Shown: positions 19,348-21,214 of the stretch, piece by piece
Position numbering within the stretch: position 1 is the first letter of the stretch
Layout: each line of letters begins with the position of its first letter
Source: Amphimedon queenslandica
Taxonomy: Eukaryota > Porifera > Demospongiae > Haplosclerida > Niphatidae
Direction of reading: 5' to 3'
Length of the DNA stretch: 21,214 nucleotides
NCBI RefSeq assembly: GCF_000090795.2
Contig: NW_003546847.1
Location: forward strand, 9,799 to 31,012
Notes under the pieces: generated by a model
The model's input: the letters and a program-made list of their open reading frames with translations, nothing else
What the model was told of the DNA's origin: nothing
Databases searched by the model: none
Program-made: the position numbers and the translations under genes

Positions 19348-19699
19348 TAAGTCCTGTCATGACTCTCCATAAGAGGTAATAAAATAAATAAAAAATTACA
19401 TTTTAAATGTTCATTATTTTGCATGCATCATACTTACTGGAATAACTGTATCATTTTTACTTGCCCTGTGCAGTTGTCAGCATGGAAATGGATATTGACT
19501 GAGTTAAGGCCATGATTCTTCAAAGAGAAATGTACCATGCTTAAGACAGGATTTGCCCCTTTACCAGTGTCGAATGATTCATCAATCAAGAAATTAACCT
19601 GCTGAGGGATAGCTTCACAGCAGACTCCAAAAATGCCACATTTCCTGGGACTAAGAAAAAAATTAGACCTGCTTGTATTGGACTTGAAGGATAGTGAAC

Positions 19700-19749
19700 C
19701 TTTAAAAAAGTAAGTAAGCTAGATACACTTTAATGTCATAAAATGTTGC
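19700..19749 (-). other. 50-bp GC-AG intron in the pseudogene
   Basis: The family reading frame passes from ...HYSFDYAQQ directly to VHYPSSPIQ if 19700-19749 is removed. The donor is CAG|gcaaca and the acceptor ttttttaaag|GTT. The donor is GC instead of GT. GC-AG introns are a known minor class; a decayed GT donor in a dead gene is equally possible. Confidence 0.5.
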
Positions 19750-19904
19750 CTGTTGAGCATAATCAAAGCTATAATGTGCTACAATATTTAGCATAGCAAG
19801 TGGCCTTGTCATTGGGGGATTATAATTGTTTGTTGCATCAGTATACAGCCCTTTTTAACAATATTTTAATACATCCTTATAGTATTCCCTTTCCTTTTTA
19901 ACAA

Positions 19905-20048
19905 GACTTCTGTGATCCAGTGCCTTTTGCATTGCCTGAAAATGATAAATATAATACTTGTGTCATTGTAGTTCTAGACTTCTGTGATCCAGTGCCTTTT
20001 GCATTGCCTGAAAATGATAAATATAATACTTGTGTCATTGTAGTTCTA
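19905..20048. repeat. Perfect 72-bp tandem duplication over a splice acceptor
   Basis: Positions 19905-19976 and 19977-20048 are identical (gacttctgtgatccagtgcc...gttcta). On the minus strand each copy contains 41 bp of intron ending tatcattttcag plus the first 31 nt of the exon beginning GCAATGCAAAAGGCACTGG. The pseudogene therefore has two identical acceptors 72 bp apart. Confidence 0.95.
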
Positions 20049-21053
20049 ACTTATACTTTTGTTATTACAGTAATAACTTAATTACCTCAGTTATTTCATC
20101 TGATTGCATGTTAGCACTTCTAATAATCAGTCCACTTATCTAATTACGAGCGGCACACAAGTCAGACATTTTTTCAATATAAGGCAGGTAGCGTCCCCAC
20201 AACATGTTGAATGTTGTTTCAGAACAAGACTTTGACAGGAAGCCCTTCACATGATTCCGGATACTCCAAGTATACCTGCCTTTTAGATGTACTGCATGGT
20301 AAGAACTTCTTAATCTCATAACTTTTTGTTCCAGGTATTCTTCGAGGAAGACTGATTCCATGCACTTCAGCATAATTTCTGATGAACACAAGAACCCTGA
20401 GGATGTCGTCATAAGTCAAAGCGTGGTTTGGTGTCTTTCCAGTGTTTCTGTGAACTCTAATTAAATTAAGTACATAAAATTTAACTGTAAGTTACATACA
20501 TGTACCTTGGTATTAATCCATTCATTCGGTAGTTTTTCATGATTTCCTCAAACCTGCTTTTGCATAATTAATGTTGTGTTGTCTCACTCATAGCTACAAA
20601 CCTTATGACCTTGATGCATGAATGTAAAAATTGCCTCTTTCTCTCATTCTGTCTCCTGTGGTTGCCAGTCGACAATCCCCCCATGGTAGATGTTGCTGCC
20701 ATTTGACTCATAAAAGCAATCTCTTGAACAGGTTTTGCCATGGCTTGTATGTCACATCTATGTTTTTATGTAAGAGTGACTGAACAGTGCATAGCAATTA
20801 TCTGAGCAACCACATCCATGTTCAAAAAACTTTGATAATTCTTCTTCCTCCTGTAGGTCTTCCTTCCTCATGTCATCACAAGAGTGAGCAGTTGAAGCAT
20901 CAGGCGTCACTGATTCAAAATCAAGATCTGATACTTGTAGTTCCACAGCCTCTTCAGGATCAAACAGTGGTGGATTTACATCTTCATCACAATCTTCTGT
21001 CTCTTTTTCTCCCTTCTCTTCTTCCATATCTTCTACATCTTTATATTCTGTCT

Positions 21054-21214
21054 CTATCAATTAAAAAATACACTATATAACTGAGTTTGATATGATTATA
21101 TTGTGCTTTTATATAGGTGATAGAATATCATTGTTGTGATAGCTAACCGCTATTCACAGTTAGTATGTAAACAACTGTGTTATGAATAAGCTTAGCACTC
21201 TCTCACCCAGTCTC
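21054..21214. other. Window end, no gene assigned
   Basis: On the minus strand this is upstream of the acceptor gatag|AGACAG at 21053-21055, so it is probably the 3' part of another intron or 5' flank of the DUF7869-type pseudogene. No exon was identified. Confidence 0.4.

Larger units (their letters stand above)
18670..21053 (-). pseudogene. DUF7869-type gene with CCHC knuckle, broken
   Basis: Exons (minus): 20506-21053, 20086-20456, 19750-19935, 19438-19699, 18670-19364. The N-terminus is acidic, then the cysteine motif FFEHGCGCSDNCYALFS; next come RIPGTKSYEIKKF and MLWGRYLPYIEKMSDLC, typical of this family. The fourth exon reads RKCGIFGVCCEAIPQQVNFL and ends HADNCTGQ, the aspartate-containing signature of the RNase H-like DUF7869 region. 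The last exon has KFSPDWCFGLLKQKF and a CX2CX4HX4C zinc knuckle (CGNCGQFGHNRRTC) before the stop. Defects: one-base shifts near 20765, 20240 and 19668, a two-base loss near 19309, TAG near 20140 and TAA within 19750-19935. The 678-nt intact frame at 18670-19347 could still be translated. Family function is unknown; members are multicopy and transposon-like. An upstream exon probably lies beyond 21,053. Confidence 0.75.

Overview
The window looks like nuclear DNA from an early-branching animal, most likely a sponge. It is AT-rich, and the spliced genes have very short introns (about 36-93 bp for most, flanked by GT..AG). Several exons are tiny (9, 19, 22, 23 and 26 nt). There are no bacterial-style ORFs, operons or ribosome binding sites. 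The organism call is an inference from gene architecture, repeat content and the presence of a DUF7869-type gene; no species marker is present. No RNA gene was recognised.

Layout. (1) 1-9180: a tandem array of six diverged units of about 1.4-1.6 kb (excluding insertions), all in one orientation. The units carry decayed coding segments, mostly on the minus strand, of a gene I do not recognise. Two unit types alternate (U2/U5 versus U1/U3/U4/U6), so the array has a higher-order structure. U1 is interrupted by a 500-bp TA-flanked MITE with perfect 21-bp inverted ends. U2 is interrupted by an ~839-bp hAT-like non-autonomous element with 71-bp inverted ends. (2) 9180-11,100: a plus-strand terminal exon, possible minus-strand exons and mostly unassigned sequence. 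(3) 11,100-11,900: two small candidate membrane-protein genes and a promoter-like patch with E-boxes and an NRF-1-like site. (4) 12,136-14,531 (minus): a well-supported multi-exon gene whose product ends in a nuclear localisation-like KRRR motif and either a coiled coil or an alternative acidic tail. (5) 15,000-15,760: nested palindromic MITEs, probably inside the 5' intron of that gene, followed by a second promoter-like patch at 15.8-16.03 kb carrying the same 12-bp NRF-1-like sequence. (6) 16,683-18,118 (minus): two short exon-like ORFs, then a gene for a highly charged protein with a 9-nt microexon and possibly an RGG-rich tail. (7) 18,390-18,635: a ~51-bp tandem repeat in which each unit keeps a small hairpin. 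(8) 18,670-21,053+ (minus): a DUF7869-type gene with a C-terminal CCHC zinc knuckle. It is broken by several frameshifts and in-frame stops and carries a perfect 72-bp tandem duplication over a splice acceptor. It is probably a pseudogene of a dispersed multicopy family.

The splice models of genes (4) and (6) rest on GT/AG sites with matching reading-frame phases worked out by eye. They are strong where several consecutive phases agree, but none has been tested against transcripts. No functional pathway links the genes; the clearest common theme is accumulation and decay of repeats around a few compact housekeeping-like genes.
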